A DNA stretch of 64,000 nt from Paenalcaligenes hermetiae (GCF_039543645.1 NZ_BAABKD010000009.1:186001-250000), one strand, 5' to 3'; numbered from the stretch's first letter, positions 26,112-35,219 are shown. The notes: generated by a model not told the origin, from the sequence alone. Translations and numbers: made by a program.

Positions 26112-26781
26112 CTCCGGGTACTCCGTAACTGGGGGCTGCCGTAGGATTTAAAGCGCGTGTTAAATAATCCTGCATCTGGGGTTTATAGGCCTTCCATAAC
26201 TGAGCTAACTGCTCAATAGGTTGCACATCCGCCCAGTCCACACGCAAGTCCACCATTGGCCAAGACTCGTTGCCAGCTATTTTTAATGCGGCGGAATGCA
26301 CCGGTCCCGCTTCGCCGCCCGCCGCCAAACCAGCTTGCAACGCTTCTAATAACCGATCTCCTAAAAGCCCGGTTGATTTTTCAAAGGCGTGTACCATTAC
26401 CTCTATGACCGCATGGCTCGCTAGCATATTGCCTGCCGCCACACACTGGTCCCCTTCTACCGCATGATAAATACCCAGAGCCTTATCCCCACTATGCACA
26501 GCCGTTTTGCCTTGGCCATCAACAACAGTTACCTGTCTATAAGCATTCCACTGATCGGTAAGTAAGGCTTTTTCCAGCGCTTGCGCAGCCGTTAGCGCTT
26601 CTTTCTCTAAAAGATCTAATGTTTGTTGACCAAGTGCTGGCAGCGTGACATTTTGTGTAGCGACCACACCCACGCCAGCACGCACCCACGGGCATCGGGC
26701 CCCGACAGCAATACTGGAAGAACTAATAGCAACCCCAAGCTGACCGGTTTTTTCACAGCGCCCAACAACTGAAAATGTCAT
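26104..26781 (-). CDS. DUF1028 family protein (Ntn-hydrolase-like)
   Basis: The 225-residue protein begins MTFSVVGRCEKTGQLGVAIS and then SSSIAVGARCPWVRAGVGVV, the diagnostic start of the DUF1028 family, which has an N-terminal-nucleophile hydrolase-like fold but no settled function. QTALQAGLAAGGEAGPVHSAAL-type and VDLRVDW segments are also family features. DUF1028 genes are often found with amidohydrolases and RidA proteins. It follows RidA by 13 bases and overlaps the ArgE-like gene, so it is part of the same operon. Confidence 0.85.
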   Translation of the reverse strand: MTFSVVGRCEKTGQLGVAISSSSIAVGARCPWVRAGVGVVATQNVTLPALGQQTLDLLEKEALTAAQALEKALLTDQWNAYRQVTVVDGQGKTAVHSGDKALGIYHAVEGDQCVAAGNMLASHAVIEVMVHAFEKSTGLLGDRLLEALQAGLAAGGEAGPVHSAALKIAGNESWPMVDLRVDWADVQPIEQLAQLWKAYKPQMQDYLTRALNPTAAPSYGVPGDE

Positions 26782-26794
26782 CTCTATTCCTTTT

Positions 26795-27220
26795 CTATTT
26801 TGTATCCCAACCCTCAGGAATCACCGCAATTACATCAATCTCCATTAACCACTCTGGCTGACCGAGAGCAGTAACAACCAGACCAGTGGAAATGGGATAA
26901 ACCCCCTTTAGCCATTTGCCTACCACTTGGTAAACCGGCTCCCGATAACGCGGATCAATTAAATAAGTGGTAGTTTTAACAATATGCGATAAGTCACTAC
27001 CGGCTTCTTCTAAAAGCTGCTTGACGTTTTTCATGGCTTGCTCGGCCTGCGCTGCAGCATCTCCCAGTCCTACTAGATTGCCATCAAAATCCGTCCCCAC
27101 CTGACCCCTTACATAAACGGTATTTCCAGCCCGTACAGCCTGACACAAATCATTATTTAATGACTGATTTGGGTAAGTATCTTTGGTGTTGAACATTCGA
27201 ATACGTGTATGCGTAACCAT
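26795..27220 (-). CDS. RidA/YjgF/UK114 family protein
   Basis: The 141-residue protein has the Rid fold: AVRAGNTVYVRGQVGTDFDG, AAAQAEQAMKNVKQLLEEAG, VKTTTYLIDPRYREPVY, and STGLVVTALGQPEWLMEIDVIAV. Rid proteins hydrolyse reactive enamines or imines produced by amine-oxidising enzymes. The archetypal RidA arginine of the R-N/S-R motif is not in its usual place (the segment reads STGLVVTAL), so it is likelier a catabolic Rid subgroup than housekeeping RidA. GGAGG before ATG 27220 fixes the start. Confidence 0.85.
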   Translation of the reverse strand: MVTHTRIRMFNTKDTYPNQSLNNDLCQAVRAGNTVYVRGQVGTDFDGNLVGLGDAAAQAEQAMKNVKQLLEEAGSDLSHIVKTTTYLIDPRYREPVYQVVGKWLKGVYPISTGLVVTALGQPEWLMEIDVIAVIPEGWDTK

Positions 27221-27243
27221 GTTTTCCTCCTTTATTCTAAAAA

Positions 27244-28530
27244 TCAAAAACTAGAGCTAGTGGCAAGTTCTTTATTTTGTGTGCTGGTTTCATAAAACTC
27301 ATACTTACGGCGAATCGCAATCTGGTCAGCAACGTGCTTGGCATCATGCCAAACCCCCCATATAAATGATGAGCCCCGACGAGATAACCAAGGTAACCCC
27401 AAGAAATACACATCCGGTTCAATCGAGACCCCACGTTGGTGTACCGGACGCCCTTTTTCATCAAAAGCATCCACTTCTAACCAGCGGTAATCCACCGCAT
27501 AACCAGTCGCCCAAATAATGCTCGTAATCCCCGCTTCCTGCATATCTAACGCTAAAATCGGGTTTTTCATGCATTCAGGATCAGGCAAAATATGACGCGC
27601 TTCCGGCTCTTCGGGTAAGTCCAAGCCATTACGCTCTACGTATTCATCCGCTGCATCCAATAGCGCTAAATAATTCGCATCACCATTATTGATATTGGTC
27701 ACAAGATCCGCATGGAAATGCACTTTTTCCCCTTCAAAAGACTTTGTGACGCCAACCAAATTCATGCCTTTGGCTGCTAGCTGACGAAAATCAATGGTAT
27801 AGCCGCCGTGTGCTCCACTCACAGCAATAGTTACATGCTCCTTACCAGGTTCGGCAGCGGGCATATCCCATAATCCCAACACGCCTAACCACCAGCAAAA
27901 ATCACGATTGCGATAACTACGAGGGGGACGATCATGAGGACCAACAGAGAGATAGACCTTTTTTCCTGCGCTTAACAGTTCCTCAGCAATTTGAACGCCA
28001 GAAGAGCCAGCCCCCACCACCAACACCGCACCCTCAGGTAACTGGTTAGGATTTTTATAATCAGCAGAATGAATTTGCATTAAACGGTCATTTTCTGGTG
28101 CAATCGCAGGAATCACTGGCGTTTGAAAAGGTCCTGTCGCCACAATAAGACGATTTGCTTCAATCGTGCCTTGAGAGGTCTCTACAGTAAACCCTTGACG
28201 CCCCTCATTACGCACGGCGCGCTTTACCTCTACCCCTGTACGAATAGGCGCTTCAATTTTTTGGGCGTATTTCTCGAAATAGTCGGCCACATCATCTTTC
28301 GCGACAAACCCATCTGGTCCCACCGTATCAAACGCTAGTCCTGGAAAACGGTCGTGCCAAGCTGGACCGTTCGCCACCAAAGAGTCCCAACGACCCGTAC
28401 GCCAACGCTCTGCAATACGATCTCGCTCTAAAACCAAATGCGGGATGCTATGATGGCGTAAATGTTCACTTGCCGCAATTCCTGCTTGACCAGCACCTAT
28501 TACCAAGGTGTCAATAAATTCTTTTTTCAT
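27244..28530 (-). CDS. Flavin-containing monooxygenase (FMO/YUCCA type)
   Basis: This 428-residue FAD/NADPH enzyme has an FAD motif near the start (LVIGAGQAGIAASEHL), the WRTGRWDSLVANGPAW segment typical of bacterial CzcO/YUCCA-like FMOs, and a second nucleotide motif VLVVGAGSSGVQIAEEL for NADPH. ATGYAVDYRWLEV and GLPWLSRRGSSFIWGV complete the family pattern. FMOs oxygenate amines, sulfides or ketones. With RidA and hydrolases downstream, an N-oxygenation or oxidative deamination route is plausible (inference). The start at 28530 follows AAGGTAGAG; an upstream ATG lacks a good site. Confidence 0.88.
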   Translation of the reverse strand: MKKEFIDTLVIGAGQAGIAASEHLRHHSIPHLVLERDRIAERWRTGRWDSLVANGPAWHDRFPGLAFDTVGPDGFVAKDDVADYFEKYAQKIEAPIRTGVEVKRAVRNEGRQGFTVETSQGTIEANRLIVATGPFQTPVIPAIAPENDRLMQIHSADYKNPNQLPEGAVLVVGAGSSGVQIAEELLSAGKKVYLSVGPHDRPPRSYRNRDFCWWLGVLGLWDMPAAEPGKEHVTIAVSGAHGGYTIDFRQLAAKGMNLVGVTKSFEGEKVHFHADLVTNINNGDANYLALLDAADEYVERNGLDLPEEPEARHILPDPECMKNPILALDMQEAGITSIIWATGYAVDYRWLEVDAFDEKGRPVHQRGVSIEPDVYFLGLPWLSRRGSSFIWGVWHDAKHVADQIAIRRKYEFYETSTQNKELATSSSF

Positions 28531-28635
28531 TTGCTCTACCTTATAATATTTTTTCATCTGTATTTAAAAATAAGAAATCATCTTATTAAAAATACATTCA
28601 TAATCTGGCCGCCCTTTTCAAAGCAGCCAAAATAA

Positions 28636-30045
28636 TTAAAAATCAGCTTTTAGCTTATAGGATGAATTTTCCTGCTTTTGGGTAAAAACACTAACTACAA
28701 AAACCGTCAAGCAGTTTAAAGCTAGAGCCATTAACCCGATATTTACAGAATAAAAACTAAAATCCGTAAAATACATTAAGAAAACAGCTGCAATACCAAC
28801 AATCAAACCAAAAAGAACGCCGGATGCAGTTGCACGCTTAAAGAACAATATAGCGAGTAGACCGGGTAACATTTGACCAAACCCAGCATAAGCTGTATTC
28901 ATTAAGTTAAGCATTAGGCTAGGCAAAGCAACTGTCAGCACCATTGAAATAATCAAATAAACCAGTATCACGATTTGCGATAAACGTTTCTGCGACTCAA
29001 AAGGAACATTACTTACAATATTTCTAGTAAATATCCCACCTACAGATAGTGAAATAACAGATATTAAAATCAAACCTGATAAAGCGGCACCAGCTGCAAT
29101 AAATCCAATAGACCATTCTGGAAGCACATCAATCGCTGTAGCAATAAACGCATGATTTGGACTTTTTAAGTCAGGAATAGCAATCATCGCATAATATGCA
29201 GCAGCAATTAAAAAAGGGAACATCAACATATAAAGCGGCATAAATCGCTTAGCACGCTTAATCCCACCTTCAGACTTGCTTGTAAAAAGAATAGTGATCA
29301 TGAATGGCAAACAATAAAATGCCATGGATTGAAAAATAATCGTTGATAATGAGAACACCACCTCATCCTGATTCGCATAGGCAATCGATGCACCTTGATC
29401 TCTTGCAGCCGCAAACAATGGCTCTACCCCACCGAGCTTATGAAAAGCAGCCCAGCCCACGCTAACGATGGCGCCAAAAAGTAAAATGTCTTTTAGAACA
29501 GCAATCATTGCAGGAGCTTTAACGCCCGAAATTGAGATATAAACAAAAGCAATCGTGCCTGCAATAATTACAGCTAAGATAGGATCAATCTCATAGCCCA
29601 ATGCATTTAATGCAACGATCAACCCTTGAAACTGCATCTGCGCCCAAGGCACTAAAAAAACCAAATAACATACCGCCACAACCAGCTCTAGTTTTCTACT
29701 AGAAAAATGACTTTTAAATAAGTCAGGGGCCGTCATCGCATCATAGGTTTTTCCAGCACGCCAGATTTTAGGTGCTAAAAAATATCCAACTGGATAAATA
29801 AGCAAAAGGAAAGCCATAAACCAAATACCATAGTTCACACCTTTTGCATAAATACTCCCCGGAAGTCCAATAACAGTAGCTACACTGTAAATTTCACCAA
29901 CTGCCAGAAAGAAAAGAATGATGACACCAAAAGAACGACCACCTACTAAAAAATCAGCCACATCCCCTTTTTTTGCATTTCTATTGACGTAAAGCGCCAA
30001 CAATAAAGAAAAAGCAATAATAGAAACAAATATAAAAGCTGCCAT
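28636..30045 (-). CDS. Sodium:solute symporter (SSS family)
   Basis: The 469-residue transporter has about 12-13 membrane helices and SSS features: an N-terminal NAKKGDVADFLVGGRSFG loop, VGEIYSVATVIGLPGSIYAKG with small residues of the sodium site, and the C-terminal GGIFTRNIVSNVPFESQKR and MLPGLLAILFFKRATASG segments. SSS members import sugars, amino acids, carboxylates or urea with sodium. It is paired with the following small membrane protein, a known arrangement, and precedes the FMO gene by about 105 bases on the same strand. The substrate is unknown but presumably feeds the FMO-RidA-DUF1028-ArgE genes. Confidence 0.9.
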   Translation of the reverse strand: MAAFIFVSIIAFSLLLALYVNRNAKKGDVADFLVGGRSFGVIILFFLAVGEIYSVATVIGLPGSIYAKGVNYGIWFMAFLLLIYPVGYFLAPKIWRAGKTYDAMTAPDLFKSHFSSRKLELVVAVCYLVFLVPWAQMQFQGLIVALNALGYEIDPILAVIIAGTIAFVYISISGVKAPAMIAVLKDILLFGAIVSVGWAAFHKLGGVEPLFAAARDQGASIAYANQDEVVFSLSTIIFQSMAFYCLPFMITILFTSKSEGGIKRAKRFMPLYMLMFPFLIAAAYYAMIAIPDLKSPNHAFIATAIDVLPEWSIGFIAAGAALSGLILISVISLSVGGIFTRNIVSNVPFESQKRLSQIVILVYLIISMVLTVALPSLMLNLMNTAYAGFGQMLPGLLAILFFKRATASGVLFGLIVGIAAVFLMYFTDFSFYSVNIGLMALALNCLTVFVVSVFTQKQENSSYKLKADF

Positions 30046-30065
30046 TTTTATCCCCTACCAAATAG

Positions 30066-30272
30066 TTATTCTTCTTCATAATCCGGCTTATCTATCATCC
30101 AAGCCACAGATATACATATTGAAGTTAGTATGAACCAAAGGAAAACCCAAAAATAAAGTGGTGGGAATCCAAAAATAAAATCAGTACTAAATCTAAAATA
30201 ATAAATACCAAAAAATACAAACGCGTAAGGGATAACCAATCCTATAAGTAAGCTCAAAAAGCGTCTGCTCAT
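30066..30272 (-). CDS. Small two-helix membrane protein, DUF3311-like symporter partner
   Basis: The 68-residue protein has two membrane helices (LLIGLVIPYAFVFFGIYYF and PPLYFWVFLWFILTSICISV) and ends WMIDKPDYEEE. PPLYFW and the tail resemble small DUF3311-type subunits encoded beside SSS symporters. I chose ATG 30272, preceded by GGAGAGGAG; a frame starting 63 bases earlier has no ribosome site. It lies 20 bases before the symporter and is the first gene of the unit, divergent from a LysR gene. Confidence 0.75.
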   Translation of the reverse strand: MSRRFLSLLIGLVIPYAFVFFGIYYFRFSTDFIFGFPPLYFWVFLWFILTSICISVAWMIDKPDYEEE

Positions 30273-30459
30273 GATGTCTCCTCTCCTTTTTACGATGACT
30301 AATGCTACCGCAAGGATCGTCAAAGCTTTAAACATAAAAATACTGATCGAGATATAGGAAAAATATTGCTAAGAACCGCAAGTTGGCATAGGATAAGGCT
30401 TAGACTCGGTTTTACAGCAGCCGTATTTTTTTGATGACTCAGGGAAAATCCTAGGTACG

Positions 30460-31398
30460 ATGGCCTTTTATACGCTTAGACAACTTCATTATTTTGTGAC
30501 TACGGTCAAGATGGGCAGTGTGGCAGGCGCAGCACGCCATTTGCATATTTCACAGCCCTCTATTTCAGCAGCAATTAAAAGCCTAGAGGATCATTTCAAT
30601 GTAAAGCTCTTAATTCGCCACCATGCTCAAGGTGTCACCCTAACGCCTGTGGGCGAGCGCTTTTATCACAAAGCCGAAGATCTATTACGCGCTTCTTATG
30701 AGTTTGAGCAAAATGCTTTAGCGGAAAATGATATTGTGACTGGCGAAGTCGATATTGGTTGTTTTGAAACGGTCGCCCCGCTTTATTTACCGCAACTTAT
30801 CGCCGAATTTAAAACGCTCTACCCAGGGCTAACCATTCGAGTACGTGATGGCGAGCAGCAAGAATTGGTCCAGGGTCTGCAAGCAGGGAGCTTTGATTGT
30901 ATTTTTGTCTATAACCACGAGCTAGATAGTACTTTTTTGGTCGAACCCTTAATGCCGCCATCGCCTCCTTATGTGTTGCTCCCAGAGAACCACGACTTAG
31001 CTAAAGAGAAAACGCTATCTCTACGTCAACTTTATAAAGAGCCCATGATCCTCTTAGACGTACAGCCAAGTAGAACGTATTTTGTTAGTCTGTTTCACCA
31101 GCTGGGACTTACTCCAACCATTTTATTCGGCTCCCCCTCTATAGAAATGGTCCGAGGGATGGTAGCCCAAGGCTTTGGCTTTTCTTTATTAGTGACGCGT
31201 CCGCAACACCCTTATACCTACGATGGCAAACGTGTCGTCTGTATTCCAATTTCGGATAAGGTCACCCCTTCTGGGCTGGCTTACGCGCGCCTAAAACAAA
31301 CCCCGCTCACTAAACCTGCTCAAATCTTTGTCAATTTCTGTCGGGAACGCTTACCCAGCCTGGCCAATGAGCCGTCGGTCACAACAACGACACGGTAA
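30460..31398 (+). CDS. LysR-family transcriptional regulator
   Basis: The 312-residue protein has the N-terminal helix-turn-helix (LRQLHYFVTTVKMGSVAGAA, HISQPSISAAIKSLEDHFNV, residues about 6-50) and a periplasmic-binding-fold effector domain from about residue 95. LysR proteins usually activate the divergently transcribed genes, here the small-protein/symporter/FMO/RidA/DUF1028/ArgE series. The 187-base gap between the divergent starts is room for its operator. It converges on the peroxiredoxin gene, from which a terminator separates it. The inducer is unknown. Confidence 0.92.
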   Translation: MAFYTLRQLHYFVTTVKMGSVAGAARHLHISQPSISAAIKSLEDHFNVKLLIRHHAQGVTLTPVGERFYHKAEDLLRASYEFEQNALAENDIVTGEVDIGCFETVAPLYLPQLIAEFKTLYPGLTIRVRDGEQQELVQGLQAGSFDCIFVYNHELDSTFLVEPLMPPSPPYVLLPENHDLAKEKTLSLRQLYKEPMILLDVQPSRTYFVSLFHQLGLTPTILFGSPSIEMVRGMVAQGFGFSLLVTRPQHPYTYDGKRVVCIPISDKVTPSGLAYARLKQTPLTKPAQIFVNFCRERLPSLANEPSVTTTTR

Positions 31399-31413
31399 TA
31401 CATATCCAACAAA

Positions 31414-31445
31414 AAAACCCGCCTGTTATTAAACAAGCGGGTTTT
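31414..31445. terminator. Terminator between the LysR and peroxiredoxin genes
   Basis: AAAACCCGC...GCGGGTTTT with an inner TGTT/AACA pairing and one mismatch gives a long hairpin flanked by A and T tracts, so it can serve both convergent genes. Confidence 0.8.
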
Positions 31446-31472
31446 AAAATAACGATTACGTCTTATTCTTTT

Positions 31473-32132
31473 TTACTTCGCATTTGGATCTTTAGTAAAA
31501 CGCAAGTAAGGCAGTTTGATATCAATATCGCCAAATTTTTCTTTTGCTTGCTCATCGTTTAAGCTCAAGCCCACAATCACATCCTGACCAGGCTGCCAAT
31601 CCGCGGGCGTCGCAATAGGCACACCATCTGTCGCTTGCACCGCGTCCAATGCACGCAAAATCTCAGCGAAATTACGCCCTACGGACATGGGGTACGACAT
31701 AGTTAAACGAATCTTTTTATCCGGCCCAATAATAAATACGGTACGCACAGTCGCACTATCGGCAGGAGTACGACCATCAGGTAGGTAAGCTTCAGCAGGA
31801 AGCATGTTGTAGAGCTTCGCTACTTGTAAAGACGTGTCATCAATAATGGGGAAGTTAGCTGGCACCCCTGCAAACGCCTCAATATCGCGAATCCATTTTT
31901 TATGGTCTTCCACATCATCCACAGAAACGCCCATAACTTTAGTATTGCGTTTTTCAAACTCAGGGGCTAAACGAGCCACCGCACCGAATTCAGTGGTACA
32001 TACGGGTGTGAAATCTTTTGGGTGAGAAAATAAAATAGCGTAGCTATCCCCCATCCAATCGTGCAGGGTAATTTCACCCGCGGTCGAGTCCGTTGTAAAG
32101 TTTGGTGCAACATCATTGATACGTAATGACAT
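31473..32132 (-). CDS. 1-Cys peroxiredoxin (Prx6/AhpC-TSA family)
   Basis: The 219-residue thiol peroxidase has the active-site motif FSHPKDFTPVCTTEF with peroxidatic Cys at about residue 45, and no second cysteine anywhere, which defines it as 1-Cys (Prx6 type). The C-terminal extension LPYLRFTKDP is typical of Prx6. It reduces peroxides with an external thiol donor. Of two ATGs six bases apart, the second (32132) has the proper spacing from AAAGGGG. It is a single-gene unit. Confidence 0.93.
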   Translation of the reverse strand: MSLRINDVAPNFTTDSTAGEITLHDWMGDSYAILFSHPKDFTPVCTTEFGAVARLAPEFEKRNTKVMGVSVDDVEDHKKWIRDIEAFAGVPANFPIIDDTSLQVAKLYNMLPAEAYLPDGRTPADSATVRTVFIIGPDKKIRLTMSYPMSVGRNFAEILRALDAVQATDGVPIATPADWQPGQDVIVGLSLNDEQAKEKFGDIDIKLPYLRFTKDPNAK

Positions 32133-32358
32133 GATCATCCCCTTTAGTGTGAATTAAATAAAACGTCATTTTCATAGCACTATTTTCATGCTACCACACT
32201 CTATACGCTTTGCTTGATCTGTCTAGTTATATGTATTTAACCAAAGGTTTCAAACCAAGCGCTACGCTTCCGTTTTACTGTCCTTGCCTTGCCTAAAACC
32301 GCTTTCTACCACTACTATCAGTTTTTACGTTAGAAAATATGACAAAAGGAGTATATTC

Positions 32359-33363
32359 ATGAAAATCAAACGCTGGCTTGCCTTTGGTGCCGCCTGTTTT
32401 GCTCTGAGCGCCACTACCGCCTTTGCACAAGAAAAGCGCGAGTTCTCGGTTTCCACCGTTTTATCAGATGCTTTTCCTTGGGGGCAAGCCGCTGAGAAAT
32501 GGGCCGAGTTAGTCAAAGAGCGTTCTGATGGTCGCATCACTCTAAAAATCTACCCTAACGCCCAGCTCGTTTCAGGTGATCAAACCCGTGAGTTTTCTGC
32601 AATGCGCAGTGGCCTAATTGATATGGCTGTTGGCTCTACCATCAACTGGTCTACCCAAGTTCCCGAGGTCAACCTGTTCTCTTTACCCTTTTTAATGCCT
32701 GATAATGCAGCTGTTGACGCCATTACTCAGGGTGAAGCTGGTAAAATGGTCTTTGATGCTATCGAAAAACGTGGTGTAATGCCATTAGCATGGGGCGAAA
32801 ACGGTTTTCGTGAAATCTCCAACTCCAAGCAGGCGATCACTAAACCCGAAGACCTCAAAGGCCTAAAAATCCGTGTGGTCGGATCCCCTTTGTTCCTAGA
32901 CACCTTTAATGCCTTGGGTGCCAACCCTACCCAAATGAGCTGGACCGATGCGCTACCCGCGCTCACCACTGGTGCTGTTGATGGTCAAGAAAACCCCTTA
33001 GCTGTCTACGATGTCGCCCGCGCCGATCGCGCTAATCAAAAATACCTGACACTCTGGCACTACATGAATGACCCCCTCATTTTTGGTGTAAGCCAACGTG
33101 TTTGGAAAACCTTATCCGCCGAAGACCAACAGCTTCTAAAAGAAGCCGCAGTGGATGCTGGCAAATGGGAAATCGAAAAATCCCGTGCTGATCTAGAAAA
33201 AACTCTAGAAATCATCCGCGAGCGTGGTGTTGAAATCACGGAACTAACCCCCGAGCAACACCAAGCTTTTGTTGACGCTACACAAAGCGTGTACGAAAAA
33301 TGGATTCCCCGTATTGGAAAAGATCTAGTGGATGCGGCTCAAAAAGCCATCGCTGAACGCTAA
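32359..33363 (+). CDS. TRAP transporter substrate-binding protein DctP (system C)
   Basis: The 334-residue protein has a signal peptide MKIKRWLAFGAACFALSATT ending AFA-QE. The start at 32359 has AAAAGGAG upstream, whereas the longer frame begins 75 bases earlier without such a site. DctP features are WAELVKERSDGRITLKIYPN, EFSAMRSGLIDMAVGSTIN, LPFLMPDNAAVD, EDLKGLKIRVVGSPLFLDTF and ALPALTTGAVDGQENPLAVY, closest to the C4-dicarboxylate (DctP/YiaO) group. A terminator-like hairpin follows its stop, so the receptor can be made in excess over the permease. Confidence 0.93.
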   Translation: MKIKRWLAFGAACFALSATTAFAQEKREFSVSTVLSDAFPWGQAAEKWAELVKERSDGRITLKIYPNAQLVSGDQTREFSAMRSGLIDMAVGSTINWSTQVPEVNLFSLPFLMPDNAAVDAITQGEAGKMVFDAIEKRGVMPLAWGENGFREISNSKQAITKPEDLKGLKIRVVGSPLFLDTFNALGANPTQMSWTDALPALTTGAVDGQENPLAVYDVARADRANQKYLTLWHYMNDPLIFGVSQRVWKTLSAEDQQLLKEAAVDAGKWEIEKSRADLEKTLEIIRERGVEITELTPEQHQAFVDATQSVYEKWIPRIGKDLVDAAQKAIAER

Positions 33364-33380
33364 ATCTTACATAACCAATG

Positions 33381-33411
33381 GGCGCAGTTTATCTGCGCCT
33401 TTGTTTTTTTA
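33381..33411 (+). terminator. Attenuating terminator between dctP and dctQ (system C)
   Basis: GGCGCAG-TTTAT-CTGCGCC followed by TTTGTTTTTTT forms an intrinsic terminator 17 bases after the dctP stop and just before dctQ. It probably lets only part of transcription continue into the permease genes. Confidence 0.75.
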
Positions 33412-33423
33412 GTGTTGAATTTT

Positions 33424-33900
33424 ATGTCTAAACCTAGAACCCGCATTGAGTCGTGGCTAGGAATTATCGCCTTAGCCGCTATTTGTATTATTAGCTTGGC
33501 CAATGTGGTGGTACGCTATACCACCAACGCCTCCTTTGCTTTCACCGAAGAATTCTCTGTTTTTCTGATGGTGATCCTGACTTTTGCTGGTGGCGCTGTC
33601 GCGGCCCGAAGCAATGAGCATATTCGTATTACGTTATTAGAACAAAAAGTCGGCCCGACCGGACGCCGTATCATTTACACCTTGCAATGGTTAGGAAGTG
33701 TAGCCGTATTGGGTTTAGTCATTTGGTATAGCGGCACCTTTACCTATCAAGAATACGAATGGGAATCATTATCCCCCGGCTTAGGCTACCCAACATGGAT
33801 TTATTTAATTTGGCTACCCATTTTATCCATTGCTATTTTAATCCGCAGTACACAAAATTTTATTGGTCGTTTACGTCAAGGCGATGAGGAGCAGGCATGA
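33424..33900 (+). CDS. TRAP transporter small permease DctQ (system C)
   Basis: The 158-residue protein has four membrane segments, and the family loop AARSNEHIRITLLEQKVGPTGRR lies between helices 2 and 3. I take the ATG at 33424 (MSKPRTRIESW); a GTG at 33412 could add four residues. The ribosome site is weak because of the preceding T-rich terminator. The stop overlaps the dctM start by four bases. Confidence 0.85.
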   Translation: MSKPRTRIESWLGIIALAAICIISLANVVVRYTTNASFAFTEEFSVFLMVILTFAGGAVAARSNEHIRITLLEQKVGPTGRRIIYTLQWLGSVAVLGLVIWYSGTFTYQEYEWESLSPGLGYPTWIYLIWLPILSIAILIRSTQNFIGRLRQGDEEQA

Positions 33901-35195
33901 GTCCCGATTTATGGATGTTAGTGAGTTTTGGGATTTGCTTGTTGATTGGTATGCCCGTCGCCTTTGCCTTAGGCCTAGGCGGTGCCATCGGAATTATCAT
34001 GGGGCTATCCCCAGACATGCTCAGTACGCTGGGCATGAACACCTATAATAGTATTGCTAAATATCCCCTTATCGCGATCCCGTTATTTATTTTAACGGGG
34101 TTGATTTTTGAGCGCGCTGGGGTAGCGGCAAGCTTGGTGACCTTTGCTCAATCCCTTATTGGACAACGCCATGGTGGCTTAGCTCTAGTTGCGGTGTTAG
34201 TGTGCTTAATTATGGGTGGTATGAGTGGCTCTGGTCCTGCCGATGCGGCAGCCGTGGCCATGGTTATGCTGCCAAGTATGTCTAAAGCCGGCTACCCACG
34301 TCCCTTTTCTGCCTCGCTGATTGCCGCTGCGTCTTCCACTGCTATTCTTATCCCGCCTTCTATTGCTCTTATTTTATATTCTGTCATGATGCCGGGGTTG
34401 GACTTGCGCGCTTTATTTGCTGCGGGTCTTTTTCCTGGGATTTTAGCAGGTGCCTCATTATTAGTACCTGCCTACTTACTGGCTAAACGCAATGGGTGGG
34501 AAGCCGAAAAAACCGAGGAGCGCCCGCCGATCAAACAGAGCTTTGTTAAAGCACTCCCTGCGCTTTTTGCTCCAGTGATTATTTTAGGGGGGCTGCGCTC
34601 TGGCCTTTTCACCCCCACCGAAGCGGCTGTTGTCGCTGTGACCTATGGGCTAATTCTTGGCACACTAATTTACCGCCAGCTGACTTGGCGCGCACTCTTA
34701 GAGATGTTTAATGAGGCCGCCAAAATTTCAGGCGTGGTCTTATTGATTATCGCTCTAGCTGGTATTTTTGCTTGGGCGGGTACGACGTTAGGAACTTTTA
34801 CCCGTCTTGCCGAAGCCATCTTATCAATTTCGGATAACTCGTGGACGCTACTGCTTTTAGTAATGATCTTAGTATTACTGGCAGGTATGCTTTTGGATGC
34901 AATTTCTATTTATTTAATCCTGACCCCAGTGCTTGTTCCCTTAATTAATCATTTTGAATGGAATCCGATTTGGTTTGGGATCTTATTAGCGATGAATATC
35001 GCTATCGGCCAGTTCACGCCCCCGGTGGCGGTTAACCTTATGGTGACCACAAAGGTCGCTAATATCCGTCTCGAGCATACCTTTGGCTGGGCCATGTTGT
35101 TTATGGTCACTATGTTTAGCGCCCTCATTTTAGTTATGATTTTCCCCGGTATTGCCCTCTGGTTACCGGAATACTTAGGATTTTCTATAGACTAG
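33897..35195 (+). CDS. TRAP transporter large permease DctM (system C)
   Basis: This 432-residue membrane transport subunit shows PLFILTGLIFERAGVAASLV, GGMSGSGPADAAAVAMVMLP, STAILIPPSIALILYSVMMP, and the second-half motifs AGMLLDAISIYLILTPVLVPL and IGQFTPPVAVNLMVTTKVA. It works with DctQ in sodium-driven uptake of the DctP-bound acid. The ATGA overlap with dctQ indicates translational coupling. It is the last gene of system C and is followed by a hairpin before the convergent copper receptor gene. Confidence 0.93.
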   Translation: MSPDLWMLVSFGICLLIGMPVAFALGLGGAIGIIMGLSPDMLSTLGMNTYNSIAKYPLIAIPLFILTGLIFERAGVAASLVTFAQSLIGQRHGGLALVAVLVCLIMGGMSGSGPADAAAVAMVMLPSMSKAGYPRPFSASLIAAASSTAILIPPSIALILYSVMMPGLDLRALFAAGLFPGILAGASLLVPAYLLAKRNGWEAEKTEERPPIKQSFVKALPALFAPVIILGGLRSGLFTPTEAAVVAVTYGLILGTLIYRQLTWRALLEMFNEAAKISGVVLLIIALAGIFAWAGTTLGTFTRLAEAILSISDNSWTLLLLVMILVLLAGMLLDAISIYLILTPVLVPLINHFEWNPIWFGILLAMNIAIGQFTPPVAVNLMVTTKVANIRLEHTFGWAMLFMVTMFSALILVMIFPGIALWLPEYLGFSID

Positions 35196-35219
35196 GAGCC
35201 AACTTAATCTCTATATGCT

